In this document: positions 7,501 to 13,246 of the stretch, one piece after another
Layout: every line of letters begins with the position of its first letter
Numbering within the stretch: the stretch's first letter is position 1
Assembly (NCBI GenBank): GCA_025453505.1
Contig: JALOQG010000031.1
Location: 1 to 13,830 of the forward strand
Direction of reading: 5' to 3'
Source of the DNA: Myxococcota bacterium
GTDB lineage: Bacteria > Myxococcota_A > UBA9160 > PR03
DNA length: 13,830 nt
Notes under the pieces: model-generated
Database searches by the model: none
Told to the model about the DNA's origin: nothing
What the model saw: the letters and a program-made list of their open reading frames with translations, nothing else
Position numbers and translations under genes: made by a program

Positions 7501-7896
7501 CGCGAGCTCGGTCACGCTGCCCTGCACCACCCACTCGGCGCCGACCTCGCGCGCGAGCTTGCGCAGCACGTCGTCGGTGCGCTCGCCCGCGACGTGCGCG
7601 ATCAGCGCTTCGCGCACGACCACGGCGTCCACCACGGTGACCTTGCCGCTGGCCTCGAGCTGGCGGGTCAACTCGTCCGCGATCGACGTCTCGAGATGCG
7701 CGAGCGGCCGCGAGCTGTTGACCTGGAACGGCAGCACCGCGACCAGCACCCGGATCGGGTCGCTCGTCTGGGCCTGTGCCGGGACCGCAGCCGCGGCGAT
7801 CGCGCCCAGCCACGCGAGCCAACACAGCGCGATGACGCGACGGGCGCGCAGACGGGACCACCGGGGCGCGCTGCTGCGACGGAGTTGGGCGCTCAA
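4552..7896 (-). CDS. bamA: Outer membrane protein assembly factor BamA with N-terminal TolB/FlgO-like domain and six POTRA repeats
   Basis: BamA folds and inserts beta-barrel proteins into the outer membrane. From the TTG start the product is 1114 residues, against 810 in E. coli. A signal peptide runs to about residue 43 (basic n-region, hydrophobic core, AAVPAQAQ). Residues 47–175 look like the alpha/beta fold of TolB-N, FlgO and CsgG-type proteins (VAVLPFQVNSS, then IADELTRQL, then VVQGSV). Six POTRA-like repeats follow (about 187–256, 275–344, 346–423, 425–516, 518–597 and 599–673). The last five align with E. coli POTRA 1–5. The barrel spans about 675–1114, with the loop-6 motif LRGF at 933–936 where (V/I)RGF is usual. 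Cys 979 and 1003 sit where E. coli loop 6 has its disulfide, and Cys 900/906 form a second close pair. The C-terminus ends in GGSAL without the usual terminal aromatic residue. Skp and lipid A genes follow directly. Confidence 0.95.
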   Translation of the reverse strand: MSAQLRRSSAPRWSRLRARRVIALCWLAWLGAIAAAAVPAQAQTSDPIRVLVAVLPFQVNSSRPLAHLETSIADELTRQLEASGKVTVVDAVVVREALIAHVAGERTDDVLRKLAREVGAEWVVQGSVTELAGSYSLDVRVAPAGERVPTRTMVFTANGDAELLERVGELSQRVIGIVAGDSAPTGRVTEVRFEGGAVIDEPRLRGQLRTQPGGPYDGAALEDDLERLRRVRGVAGATASTERTAEGVAVVFRLTSADELPVAAQAARGVRSGDRVVEIRIGGNKRIEADAIRARISTRPGDPYVPSQIADDVRQIHALGFFKDVIVRSEPAPGGRVLTFDIVENPVVRQVTIAGNDALDSDRIRDQLTLTTGATLDLPLLYENRDRIEAMYRAEGYYQASVEYDIKSLPNDAVAVNFEVNEGKKLKLRAIEFEGNENLTDKELRRGMRTKPWRWWSWVTKYLDKSGTYAEPVFMQDLQGVEKKYGDKGWLRADIGEPQVDAEGDGITVTVPILEGDRFKVGKLDFAGDPNIEPEEVRETLALSKDEWFNRTHLTQDTDRVTRRYSDRGFAQAQVDPLTRTNEVDKSVDVTFDVKRGPLQFVRQVDIAGNTRTVDRVIRREVQLVEGQLYSARSVYASKARLDSLGFFEEVNVEPERTEEPDQIDLGVNVVEKPTGSLSFGAGYSSQDSFVLSGSVSQNNLFGRGYGLRLAADIGGRRDRFYATFSNRRLFDSEFSLAASAFRTNLQYEDFEETTLGADVSIGRSFDEANRYRGFVRYSFADREIDADDDITASSLVFREFFQDATITSLLGVSFRADTRNDRVLPTAGYEYGLSSDGAGLGGFAQFLRFEARGAWYHGIPEWLPIPLRERSSVVLSARTGYAFPFNDIEDFDIGGSQGCLNDENCTLDQIDEDFTLPLTERYFMGGIGAYQLRGFKARTVGPRRAVLYDTSFAFTADKAGRYSPVGVATNPQTLQPECVGDSPTFSNGIPVSVNTQSSSRDCNSLEDRDIDDFEDLDDTDVIGGSQFISLSAEYRFPISEALGLVGILFFDTGNAFDEEDILFDVLEWRMGTGVGALWFSPFGPLQAFIGFPLDRLDVEDVFSFEFSVGGSAL

Positions 7897-7902
7897 ACGC
7901 TT

Positions 7903-7907
7903 CCTCC
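7903..7907 (-). promoter_or_regulatory. Ribosome-binding site that decides the bamA TTG start
   Basis: The minus strand reads GGAGG, then AAGCGT, then TTG (7896–7894). This strong Shine–Dalgarno with a 6-nt spacer, placed right before a signal peptide, fixes the start. The bamA frame has no ATG or GTG between the lolD stop and this codon. Confidence 0.85.
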
Positions 7908-7968
7908 AATCTCTCGGAAGATTCGGAAGGGAGGGACGGCTCGGTCCGCGGGGAGGAATCGGCGGCGG

Positions 7969-7997
7969 ATAGTAGGCGGGGCGATTTCCCTCGGCAA
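7969..7997 (-). promoter_or_regulatory. Candidate sigma70-type promoter for the bamA–waaA block
   Basis: In the 152-nt gap between lolD and bamA the minus strand carries TTGCCG (7997–7992, 4 of 6 matches to TTGACA), a 17-nt spacer and TACTAT (7974–7969, 4 of 6 matches to TATAAT). The -10 is one of the few AT-rich hexamers in a very GC-rich stretch. Initiation near 7962 would leave a leader of about 65 nt before the bamA TTG. Position and spacing fit a promoter, but two 4-of-6 boxes are not proof. The bamA block could also be read from upstream. Confidence 0.5.
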
Positions 7998-8017
7998 GCC
8001 CGAAGTGCGGGGAAATC
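7983..8017. repeat. Perfect 8-bp inverted repeat overlapping the candidate bamA promoter
   Basis: GATTTCCC at 7983–7990 and GGGAAATC at 8010–8017 are perfect inverted copies separated by 19 nt. The dyad encloses the candidate -35 box (7992–7997), and one arm falls in the -35/-10 spacer. No run of T follows on the minus strand, so it does not look like an intrinsic terminator. It could be an operator half-site pair or an RNA hairpin in read-through transcripts from lolD. The function is not shown by the sequence. Confidence 0.5.
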
Positions 8018-8048
8018 AGCAAGCTACGCGCGGAGTTACCGTTGATTT

Positions 8049-8771
8049 TCAGGTCGTGGCGGGGAGCAGCACGCCGTCGCGGAGGATCAGCACGCGACCC
8101 ATGCGCGCGGCCAGCCGCTCGCTGTGGGTCACGACGACCAGCGCGGTGCCGCGCGTGCGATTCATCGCCAGCAGCAGCTCGCCGATGCGATCGCCCGTCG
8201 CGGGATCGAGATTGCCGGTCGGCTCGTCCGCGAGCACGAGCGTCGGCTGCAGGACGAGCGCACGCGCGAGCGCCACGCGCTGCCGCTCGCCGCCGGAGAG
8301 CTTGCCGACGCGGTGATCGAGCCGTTCGCCGAGTTCGACCTCGCGCAGCATCTCGGCCGCGCTCGCGCGCATGACGTCGAAGCCGAGCCCGCGCAGCAGG
8401 CCCGGCATCATGACGTTCTCGAGCGCCGAGAACTCGGGCAGCAGGTGATGGAACTGGAAGACGAAGCCGAGCGACGCGTTGCGGAACGCGGCGCGTTCGT
8501 CGCCGTCCTTCGCGAACAGGTCCTCGCCGCGGAAGAGCACGCTGCCCGCGCTCGGCGCGTCGAGCCCGCCGAGCACGTGCAGCAGCGTCGACTTGCCGAT
8601 CCCCGACTGTCCGACGATCGCGAGGCTCTCGCCGGGTTGGATCTCGAGATCGACGCCACGCAGCACCTCGATGGTGCGCTCGCCGCTCTGGAAGCGCTTC
8701 CACAGACCCTTGACCTCGACGAGCGGCACCTGGCCGGCGCCCGCGCTCCCGGCGACGCCGCCGTCACTCAT
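8049..8771 (-). CDS. lolD: Lipoprotein-releasing ABC transporter ATP-binding protein LolD
   Basis: LolD is the cytoplasmic ATPase that powers lipoprotein extraction by the LolC/E permease. The 240-residue product has every nucleotide-binding element: Walker A GQSGIGKST (54–62), Q-loop Gln 106, signature LSGGERQR (158–165), Walker B with D-loop LVLADEPTGNLD (178–189) and switch His 216 in VTHS. The sequence around the Q-loop, FQFHHLLPEFSALENV, is typical of LolD within the MacB/LolD group. About 15 residues before the conserved core (MSDGGVAGSAGAG...) form a short Gly/Ala-rich tail. The start is ATG 8771 with GGAGG 9 nt upstream, overlapping the permease stop within ATGAGTGA, so the two subunits are probably translationally coupled. 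It ends the first gene block, and a 152-nt gap follows. Confidence 0.95.
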   Translation of the reverse strand: MSDGGVAGSAGAGQVPLVEVKGLWKRFQSGERTIEVLRGVDLEIQPGESLAIVGQSGIGKSTLLHVLGGLDAPSAGSVLFRGEDLFAKDGDERAAFRNASLGFVFQFHHLLPEFSALENVMMPGLLRGLGFDVMRASAAEMLREVELGERLDHRVGKLSGGERQRVALARALVLQPTLVLADEPTGNLDPATGDRIGELLLAMNRTRGTALVVVTHSERLAARMGRVLILRDGVLLPATT

Positions 8772-10620
8772 ATCGGAGCGCCTCCACCGGATCGAGGCGA
8801 GCGCCTTGCCGGGAAGGAATCCACGTACCGCCGAGCGCGAGCGCCATCGCGATCGCGACGACCGCGGCGATCTGCACGGCGTCGAGCTGCGCGGGCAGCT
8901 CCGAGACGCCCTGGTAGACGTTCGCCGGCAGCGCGTCGATGCCGAACACGTCCTCGACGCGATGCTGGATCCAGTCGAGGCGCGTCGTCACGGCGATGCC
9001 CGAGAGCACGCCGAGCACGGTGCCGACGAGACCGATCAGCGCGCCCTCGATCGCGAAGATGCGCTCGATCGCCGCGTCGCGCGCGCCCATCGCCTTCAAG
9101 ATCGCGATGTCGCTGGCCTTCTCCATGATCATCATGATCAGCGTGACCACGATCGCGAACGCGGCCACCACCATGATCATGGTGAGCAGCACGAACATCA
9201 TCACGCGTTCGGTCTTGAGCGCCTGGAAGAAGGCCGGGAAGAACTCCTTCCAGTCGCGCGTGTAGAACGGGAAGCCGAGCGCGATCTGCGCGCCCTCGGC
9301 GATGCGCGCGGAGCGGTAGTAGTCGCTGGTGCGCACCTCGATGCCGTCCACGACGTCGCCGCTGCGCTTGAACTCCTGCGCGGCCTCGACGCTCGTGTAG
9401 GTGATCACTTCTTCGCCCTGGAACGCGCTCGAGCGGAACACGCCCGCGACGCGGAAGCGCATCAGGCGCGGCGAGGCGCCGAGCGGCGTCGGCGGCCCGC
9501 CGAAGGGCGAGATCAGCAGCAGCTCGTCGCCGACGCGGAGGCCCAGCGCGTTCGCGAGATCGTCGCCGACCACGACGCCGGGGTCGTCCGCGTCGTCGCG
9601 CGGCTCGTCGAGCGATTCCGGCGGCGTCGCGGTACCGCGCGCGACCGCCTCGAGCGAGCCTTCGATCAGGTCCTCGCGCAGCTGCGTGACGTCGCCGACG
9701 CGCGCCGGATCGATGCCCTGCAGGCGCACGCCGACGATCTCGCCGTCGCGTCCGCGCACCATGCCCTCGGCCTGCACGAACGGCGAACCCGCGACGACGC
9801 CCGGCGTCTCGAGCACGCGTTCCAGCACCTGCTCGTAGTCGCCGAAAGCGCCGAGCCCGCTCTGCACGGTGAAGTGCGCGCGGTTGCCGATGATCTCTTC
9901 GCGCCAGGTGCGCTCGAAACCGTTCATCACCGAGAGCACCGTGATGATCAGCCACACGCCCGCCGCGACGCCGGCGATGCAGATGCCGGTGATCACCGAG
10001 ATGAAGGTCTGGCGGCGCTTCGCCACGAGATAGCGCGCCGCGATGAACCACTCGGCGCTACCGCGCAAGTCGAGGAAGCCCGCCAGCGCGAGCGGCGCGA
10101 GTCCGAGCGCGACCCCCCCGGCGACGAGGCCGAGCAGCGCCGCGCCGGCCGCCGACACCGCGCTGCGCGCCTCGAGATCGAGCCAGGCGAGCGGCGGGAG
10201 CGGGATCACGAGCACGATGCCGAGCGCGACGACGCCGAGCGCGAGCCGTCCGAGCGTGGGCCCGGTCGCGATGCGCAGCGATAGCGCGACGAAACCGACC
10301 GCGAGCCCGACCAGCAGGAGTCCCGCGCCGGCCGCGAGCGGCAGCGCGCGCGCGAGCGCGTCGCCTTGCTCGAGCACGCCGGGCACCTCCGTCTGCAGCG
10401 CGACGAACGCCACGCCGAGCGCGACGAGGAGAGCCGCGATCGCGACCGAGCGCACCCGCCGCGCCTGGCGCGCGAAGCGCTCGAGCACCACGACCGCCGC
10501 GCCGACGAACATCGCCGCGAGCGCGAAGAGACCGAGTGCGAGCGCCACGATGAACGCGAGCGCCAACGTGCCGCCCGCCGCTCCCGCCCATTCCCATGCG
10601 CGCGCCGCGAGCTCGTCCAT
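8764..10620 (-). CDS. lolC: Lipoprotein-releasing ABC transporter permease (LolC/LolE family) with extra N-terminal membrane domain
   Basis: The permease of the LolCDE-type exporter extracts mature lipoproteins from the inner membrane and hands them to LolA. Residues from about 188 to 618 match the family. They hold the first helix ending in VLSVMNGFE (228–236), a large periplasmic domain, a Hook-like loop SPFGGPPTPLGASP (371–384), three C-terminal helices, the coupling segment EKASDIAILKAMGA (500–513) and the C-terminus EALRYE. The 618-residue length is about 200 more than the usual 400–415. The excess is residues 1–184, with about five hydrophobic segments (near 18–46, 57–76, 93–115, 124–146 and 153–183). 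The ATG at 10620 lies 4 nt after lysS and has GGAAGG upstream. A TTG at 10068 would give a normal-length protein of 434 residues but has only a weak ribosome-binding site and would leave about 550 nt unexplained. Only one permease gene is present, so a LolF-like homodimer is possible. The stop overlaps the lolD start. Confidence 0.9.
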   Translation of the reverse strand: MDELAARAWEWAGAAGGTLALAFIVALALGLFALAAMFVGAAVVVLERFARQARRVRSVAIAALLVALGVAFVALQTEVPGVLEQGDALARALPLAAGAGLLLVGLAVGFVALSLRIATGPTLGRLALGVVALGIVLVIPLPPLAWLDLEARSAVSAAGAALLGLVAGGVALGLAPLALAGFLDLRGSAEWFIAARYLVAKRRQTFISVITGICIAGVAAGVWLIITVLSVMNGFERTWREEIIGNRAHFTVQSGLGAFGDYEQVLERVLETPGVVAGSPFVQAEGMVRGRDGEIVGVRLQGIDPARVGDVTQLREDLIEGSLEAVARGTATPPESLDEPRDDADDPGVVVGDDLANALGLRVGDELLLISPFGGPPTPLGASPRLMRFRVAGVFRSSAFQGEEVITYTSVEAAQEFKRSGDVVDGIEVRTSDYYRSARIAEGAQIALGFPFYTRDWKEFFPAFFQALKTERVMMFVLLTMIMVVAAFAIVVTLIMMIMEKASDIAILKAMGARDAAIERIFAIEGALIGLVGTVLGVLSGIAVTTRLDWIQHRVEDVFGIDALPANVYQGVSELPAQLDAVQIAAVVAIAMALALGGTWIPSRQGARLDPVEALRYE

Positions 10621-10624
10621 CCTG

Positions 10625-12103
10625 CTACGCGCCTTCCGGTCGCATGTACGGGAAGAGCAGCACCTCGCGGATGTGCTGCGCGTCGGTCAGCACGATCACG
10701 AGACGATCGATGCCGAGGCCGAGGCCGCCGGTCGGCGGCATGCCGTGCTCGAGCGCGAGCAGGAACTCCTCGTCGAGCGGGTGCGCATCCTGGTCGCCGG
10801 CCGCCGCCGCGAGCCGCTGCTCGTCGAAGCGCGCGCGCTGATCGGCGGGGTCGTTGAGCTCGCTGAACGCGTTCGCCAGCTCCATGCCCGCCACGAAGAG
10901 CTCGAAACGCTCGACGAGGCGCGGATCCTCGGTCGATCGCTTGGCCAGCGGCGAGAGTTCGACGGGGTGGTTCGTGACGAAGGTCGGCTGCACGAGCGTC
11001 GGCTCGACGTGGTCGCTGAAGAGCTGATCGACGAGCTGGCCCCAGGTCGGCGCCTCGCCGGGATCGAGCCCTTTTTCGAGCACGCGGGCGCGCAGCGTCG
11101 CGAAGTCGGGCGCGGCGAGCACGTCGACGCCGGTCTTCTCGAGCAGCGCGTCGCGGATCGACACGCGCGGCCAGACGCCGCCGAACTCGATCTCCTGCTC
11201 GCGGAACACCAGCCGCGTTCCGCCCATCACGCCGGCGACTACGTGCTGCACCATGGCCTGCACCAGCTCCATCATGTCCTCGTAGTCGGCGTAGGCCTGG
11301 TAGCACTCCATCATCGTGAACTCGGGGTTGTGCTTGCGCGACACGCCCTCGTTGCGGAAGTCGCGGCCGATCTCGTAGACGCGATCCAGGCCGCCGATCA
11401 CGAGACGCTTCAAGTACAGCTCGTCGGAGACGCGCAGGTACACGGTCTGGTCGTAGGCCTCGAAACGCGACGTGAAGGGACGCGCCGCGGCGCCGCCGTA
11501 GAGCGGCTGGAGCACGGGCGTCTCGACCTCCAGGAAATCGCGACCGTCGAGAAAGGATCGCATCGCCGTCACGGTGCGCGAACGCACCAGCGCGATGCGC
11601 CGCGCCTCCTCGTTGACCAGCAGATCCAGATAACGCTGGCGGTAGCGCGCCTCGACGTCCACGAGGCCGTGCCACTTCTCGGGCAGCGGGTGCAGGCACT
11701 TCGCGATCACGCGGACCGACGTCGCGCCGACGGTCAGCTCGCCGGTACGCGTGCGCCACACGACGCCCTCGGAGCGCACGAAGTCGCCGACGTCGACGAG
11801 CCCGAGCGTCGCGAGCGTCTCGGGGTCGAGTTCCGGCTTGCGGAAGCTGAGCTGCAGCGTCGCGCCGTTTTCGCGCAGCGTGAAGAACACCAGTTTTCCG
11901 AACGAGCGGATCGCCATCACGCGACCCGCGACCGCGACGCGTTCCGGCGTCGCCTCGAGCGCCGCCGCGTCGAGCGCGTCCCAGCGCTCGCGCACCCCGG
12001 CCAGCGGCATCACGGCTCCGATGCTCGCGGGATACGGATCGGCTCCGGTCGCCCGCAGCGCCGCGAGCCGCTCCGCGCGCGCACGCCTCTCTGCTTCGCT
12101 CAC
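10625..12103 (-). CDS. lysS: Lysyl-tRNA synthetase, class II
   Basis: This cytoplasmic enzyme charges tRNA-Lys with lysine. The product is 492 residues (E. coli LysS 505). An N-terminal OB-fold anticodon-binding domain spans roughly residues 56–137, followed by the class II catalytic core. Visible family signatures are YRQRYLDLL (154–162), GGAAARPF (203–210), motif 2 from GRDFRNEG through NPEFTMMECYQAY (246–271), and motif 3 GLGIDRLVI (462–470). The start is GTG at 12103, which overlaps the prfB TGA as GTGA and has GGAGAAGG just upstream. The frame stays open much further upstream, but that part lies inside prfB and is not coding. The TAG stop is 4 nt before the Lol permease ATG. Linkage of prfB and lysS is common in bacteria, so the neighbourhood supports the call. 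Confidence 0.96.
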   Translation of the reverse strand: MSEAERRARAERLAALRATGADPYPASIGAVMPLAGVRERWDALDAAALEATPERVAVAGRVMAIRSFGKLVFFTLRENGATLQLSFRKPELDPETLATLGLVDVGDFVRSEGVVWRTRTGELTVGATSVRVIAKCLHPLPEKWHGLVDVEARYRQRYLDLLVNEEARRIALVRSRTVTAMRSFLDGRDFLEVETPVLQPLYGGAAARPFTSRFEAYDQTVYLRVSDELYLKRLVIGGLDRVYEIGRDFRNEGVSRKHNPEFTMMECYQAYADYEDMMELVQAMVQHVVAGVMGGTRLVFREQEIEFGGVWPRVSIRDALLEKTGVDVLAAPDFATLRARVLEKGLDPGEAPTWGQLVDQLFSDHVEPTLVQPTFVTNHPVELSPLAKRSTEDPRLVERFELFVAGMELANAFSELNDPADQRARFDEQRLAAAAGDQDAHPLDEEFLLALEHGMPPTGGLGLGIDRLVIVLTDAQHIREVLLFPYMRPEGA

Positions 12104-13246
12104 GCCTTCTCCCCTGTGTGCGACGCCTTCTGCATCAGGTACGCCCGCATGAAGCGGTCGAGATCGCCGTCCAGCACCGCCTGCGCGTTGCCGATCTCGA
12201 CGTCGGTGCGGTGATCCTTCACGCGCTGCGACGGATGCAAGGTGTAGGAGCGGATCTGCGAGCCGAAGCCGATCTCCTTCTTCTCGCCCGCCAGCGCCGC
12301 CATCTTCTGCTCCTGCTCGACGCGCGCGCGTTCCCACAATCGCGCGCGCAGCACCTTCATCGCCGCCGAGCGGTTCTTCAGCTGCGAGCGCTCGTTCTGG
12401 CACTGCACGACGATGCCGCTCGGTATGTGCGTGATGCGCACCGCCGAGTCGGTCTTGTTGACGTGCTGCCCGCCCTTGCCCCCGGCGCGGTAGGTGTCGA
12501 TGCGCAGATCCTTCTCGTCGATGTCCACCACGATCGAATCGTCGAGATCCGGCAGCACCGAGACCGCCGCGAAGGCGGTCTGGCGGCGGTGATTGGCGTC
12601 GAAGGGCGAGATCCGCACCAGGCGATGCACGCCCTCTTCCGTCTTCAGGTGACCGTAGGCGTTCTCGCCGGAGATCAGCAGCGTGGTGCTGCGGACGCCC
12701 GCTTCGTCGCCGTCCTGGCGATCGAGTTCTTCCGCCTTCATGCCGTGCGCTTCGCTCCAGCGCAGGTACATGCGGATCAGCATCTCGGCCCAGTCGCAGG
12801 CGTCGGTGCCGCCGGCGCCCGCGTTGATCGAGAGGATCGCGTCGCCGCGGTCGTGCTCGCCGCCGAGCAGCAGCCGCAGCTCGGCGGCGTCGAGCTCGGC
12901 CTCGATTGCGTCGAGGCGATCGGAGACTTCCGCGCGCGTCGCCGCGTCGTCTTCTTCCTGCGCCAGCTCGAGCAGCACGCCGGCGTCTTCGAGCTGTGCG
13001 GCCGCCGCGTCGAAGATGCCGAGCTGGCGCTCGACGTTGCCCTTCTCGCGCAGGATGCGTTCGGCGCGCTCGCGATCGTCCCACAGATCGGGCGCGGCGC
13101 TGTCCGCCTCGAGCTGGTTCAGACGTGCGCGCAGGCCGGCGACGTCAAAGACGCCCCCGGAGCTCGTCGACGCGGGCGCGCTGCAGGCGCAGCCGTTCGA
13201 CCAGCTCGGCCGGAAGGATGGAGGCACCGCGCGACTCTTCACTCAT
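12100..13246 (-). CDS. prfB: Peptide chain release factor 2, expressed by programmed +1 frameshift
   Basis: RF2 recognises UGA and UAA stop codons and triggers peptide release on the ribosome. The gene is in two frames. ATG at 13246 opens 33 codons ending in CTT, then an in-frame TGA (13147–13145). Slipping +1 at CTT continues with GAC for 348 more codons to a TGA at 12102–12100, giving 381 residues against 365 in E. coli. The tripeptide anticodon SPF is at residues 213–215 and the catalytic GGQ at 258–260. Both are shifted by exactly 8 residues from E. coli, matching the longer first-frame peptide (33 versus 25 residues). GGAG lies 9 nt before the ATG, and the start overlaps the lnt stop. 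The stop overlaps the lysS GTG start. The in-frame TGA is regulatory and not a sign of decay, because everything downstream is intact. RF2 levels should be autoregulated: low RF2 slows termination at its own UGA and favours slippage. Confidence 0.96.
13144..13158 (-). promoter_or_regulatory. prfB programmed +1 frameshift site
   Basis: On the minus strand the site reads GGGGG CGT CTT TGA C. The G run (13158–13154) acts as an internal Shine–Dalgarno element, CTT (13150–13148) is the slippery codon, and TGA C (13147–13144) is the poor-context stop. The 3-nt gap between the G run and CTT is the same as in the E. coli prfB site, where AGGGGG precedes TAT CTT TGA C. The reading frame closes on the zero-frame side and opens on the +1 side exactly here. 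Identification is by direct sequence match plus the known autoregulation of RF2. Confidence 0.96.

Noticed and set aside
7983..8048. Intrinsic terminator after lolD.
   Set aside because: The inverted repeat there has a 19-nt loop and is followed by GCCCC on the minus strand, not by a T run.
8018..8048. A sigmaE-type promoter upstream of bamA (GGTAACT resembles GGAACTT).
   Set aside because: No convincing -10 partner at the right spacing, and single-box resemblance is too weak to report.
3562..8316. A 1584-codon open frame on the plus strand across bamA, skp and lolD, and other long plus-strand frames (4–1629, 1503–3992, 8479–10284, 10043–12214).
   Set aside because: They lie antisense to well-supported genes, span several gene boundaries, and encode low-complexity Arg/Ala/Glu/Val-rich sequence with no motif. 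Strong third-position G+C in the real genes removes stops from the opposite strand.
9121..9185. Repeated CATGATCATG-type palindromic stretches.
   Set aside because: They encode Met/Ile-rich membrane helix residues (MIMVV and LIMMIMEK) in the Lol permease, so codon content explains the repetition.
13145..13147. In-frame stop in prfB as a sign of a pseudogene or sequencing error.
   Set aside because: The surrounding GGGGG, CTT, TGA C with canonical spacing is the known RF2 recoding signal, and the downstream protein is intact.
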